A DNA stretch of 7,053 bases from Gammaproteobacteria bacterium (lineage in GTDB: Bacteria; Pseudomonadota; Gammaproteobacteria; Steroidobacterales; JABDKV01): positions 1-7,053 of the forward strand of contig JAOTXR010000106.1 of NCBI GenBank assembly GCA_029862285.1. The letters are read 5' to 3'. The position numbers and the translations under genes are program-made. Below, piece after piece: positions 6,472 to 7,053 of the stretch. Position 1 is the stretch's first letter. The number at the start of each line of letters is the position of its first letter. The notes beneath the pieces are model-generated. The model was not told the DNA's origin. It was given only the letters and a program-made list of their open reading frames with translations, and did not search any database.

Positions 6472-6719
6472 ACCATACCCCCGGCGCGATAAAAAACCCG
6501 GCGAACACCCATCCAGCAAAAGCGACCATTAACGATGTCGCGCTGCTGGCGGGTGTATCCATCAAGACGGTTTCGCGTGTGGCCAACGGGCAACCGAATG
6601 TGCGCGAAACGACCCGGCTCCGGGTACAGGCAGCGATCGACAAACTCGGCTACCAGGCCAATCCCTACGCGCGTTATCTGGGTTCGCTACGCCGACCCGT
6701 CGACACCGTTTCGTCGTAA
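6462..6719 (+). CDS. LacI-family DNA-binding domain only (truncated regulator)
   Basis: The 85-residue frame has about 21 unconserved residues, then a textbook LacI helix-turn-helix at 22-42 (TINDVALLAGVSIKTVSRV). NVRETTRLRVQAAIDKLGY follows, then a hinge-helix-like NPYARYLGS at 67-75. It ends ten residues later at TAA 6717-6719. LacI-family repressors are normally about 330-350 residues, with a periplasmic-binding-protein-like domain that binds the sugar and makes the dimer. None of that domain is present: neither of the other two frames continues it after 6719, and the SSS gene starts at 6800. It is either a pseudogene left by a deletion or a small protein that keeps only operator binding. 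Such regulators usually control the neighbouring sugar genes. Start is uncertain (TTG 6462 or 6468). Confidence 0.75.
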   Translation: MDLNHTPGAIKNPANTHPAKATINDVALLAGVSIKTVSRVANGQPNVRETTRLRVQAAIDKLGYQANPYARYLGSLRRPVDTVSS

Positions 6720-6743
6720 GACACCTTTTAGGACATCTTTTAC
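6720..6743. repeat. Near-perfect 12-base tandem repeat
   Basis: GACACCTTTTAG is followed directly by GACATCTTTTAC, two differences in twelve bases. It begins at the base after the LacI-type stop and overlaps the -35 box of the candidate SSS promoter, so it could be a paired binding site or a product of slippage. Confidence 0.5.
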
Positions 6744-6768
6744 CCTGCGCGCCCAATAGTGGTGTAAT
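6739..6768 (+). promoter_or_regulatory. Candidate sigma-70 promoter for the SSS transporter gene
   Basis: TTTACC at 6739-6744 (four of six matches to the -35) and TGTAAT at 6763-6768 (five of six to the -10) are 18 bases apart. This predicts a transcript start near 6775 and a leader of about 25 bases. Confidence 0.42.
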
Positions 6769-6786
6769 AGCGCCGCAACCTGAATC

Positions 6787-6794
6787 GTAGGGGA
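6787..6794 (+). promoter_or_regulatory. Shine-Dalgarno site of the SSS gene, in a small hairpin loop
   Basis: GTAGGGGA precedes ATG 6800 by five bases. GAATC at 6782-6786 and GATTC at 6793-6797 can pair, displaying GTAGGG in the loop. The stem is only five pairs. Confidence 0.5.
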
Positions 6795-6799
6795 TTCGC

Positions 6800-7053
6800 A
6801 TGCAGGTCTTGAGCACACTCGACTGGGTAGTGGTCGCCGTCTATTTCCTGGCGATCTTTGGTGTGGCGTTTGCCAGCACCTACCGCAAGCACCCGGGTCA
6901 GACCTCGGAAGACTTCTTCCTCGCCGGCAAGAATGTTGGCTGGTTCGTGATCGGCGCGTCCCTGTTTGCGTCCAACATCGGCTCGGAGCACCTGGTGGGC
7001 CTGGCCGGCTCGGGCGCCGCCGGTGGCGTTGCGGTGGCACAATTCGAAATACT
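6800..7053 (+). CDS. N-terminus of an SSS-family sodium/solute symporter (SGLT type)
   Basis: Only the first 84 complete codons are in the window; the frame is open at the right edge. Residues about 7-26 form the first membrane helix (LDWVVVAVYFLAIFGVAFAS). Then comes the loop leading to SEDFFLAGKNVGWFVIGASL at 36-55, the signature of SSS transporters. The next helix carries FASNIGSEHLVGLAGSG (56-72), which lines up with the AANISAEQ...GSG segment of the Vibrio sodium/galactose symporter, where part of the sodium and sugar sites lie. The closing GVAVAQFEI is also typical of the sugar-transporting branch. Full proteins are about 500-600 residues with around 14 helices. The likely cargo is a hexose such as glucose, inferred from the GH17 gene and the LacI-type gene just upstream. 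ATG 6800 is set by a good Shine-Dalgarno site. A candidate promoter lies at 6739-6768. Confidence 0.93.
   Translation, partial: MQVLSTLDWVVVAVYFLAIFGVAFASTYRKHPGQTSEDFFLAGKNVGWFVIGASLFASNIGSEHLVGLAGSGAAGGVAVAQFEI

Noticed and set aside
6136..6643. Minus-strand frames across the leader and LacI-type gene
   Set aside because: Overlap the confident LacI helix-turn-helix in antisense and look unlike proteins.
6660..6800. Frameshift hiding the LacI sugar-binding domain
   Set aside because: The other two frames were read through to the SSS start; neither gives LacI-like sequence, so this is loss and not a shift.

Overview
The window looks like chromosomal DNA of a marine or sediment gammaproteobacterium. 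The basis is moderately high GC, Shine-Dalgarno-led genes, proteobacterial-type LysR and LacI regulators, an SGLT-type sodium/solute symporter and a secreted protein with a thrombospondin-3/dockerin-like tail. That kind of tail is common in sediment lineages such as Woeseiales, but the placement is an inference and no rRNA or marker gene is present to fix it. I see no tRNA, rRNA, CRISPR array, insertion sequence or integrase.

Left part (1-2112, plus strand): the C-terminal part of a large protein that runs off the left edge, probably a carbohydrate phosphorylase-like enzyme (clan GH-Q is my best guess). A glycoside hydrolase family 17 enzyme with an N-terminal export signal follows 46 bases later. 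Together they suggest use of beta-1,3-glucan (laminarin type). The GH17 stop codon overlaps the stop codon of a gene on the opposite strand.

Middle part (2109-4916): two exported proteins transcribed away from each other from a 204-base shared upstream region. The minus-strand protein (610 residues) has an Ig-like N-terminal domain, then a long beta-rich region whose C-terminal half resembles the lipid-binding TULIP/BPI fold. The plus-strand protein (256 residues) is secreted, with a beta-rich N-terminal domain and a calcium-binding TSP3/dockerin-like tail.

Right part (4917-7053, plus strand): a LysR-family regulator, a 386-base stretch with a strong hairpin, a 13-base palindrome and GC-rich competing stems, a LacI-family DNA-binding domain that stops right after the hinge and has no sugar-binding domain, and the start of an SSS-family symporter that runs off the right edge.

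A coherent reading is a glucan-use locus: surface GH17 releases sugar, the SSS transporter imports it, the phosphorylase-like protein processes it, and a LacI-type protein controls it. The TULIP-like, dockerin-like and LysR genes sit between the two sugar-related ends. The most unusual items are the Ig-TULIP protein and the LacI protein reduced to its DNA-binding half.
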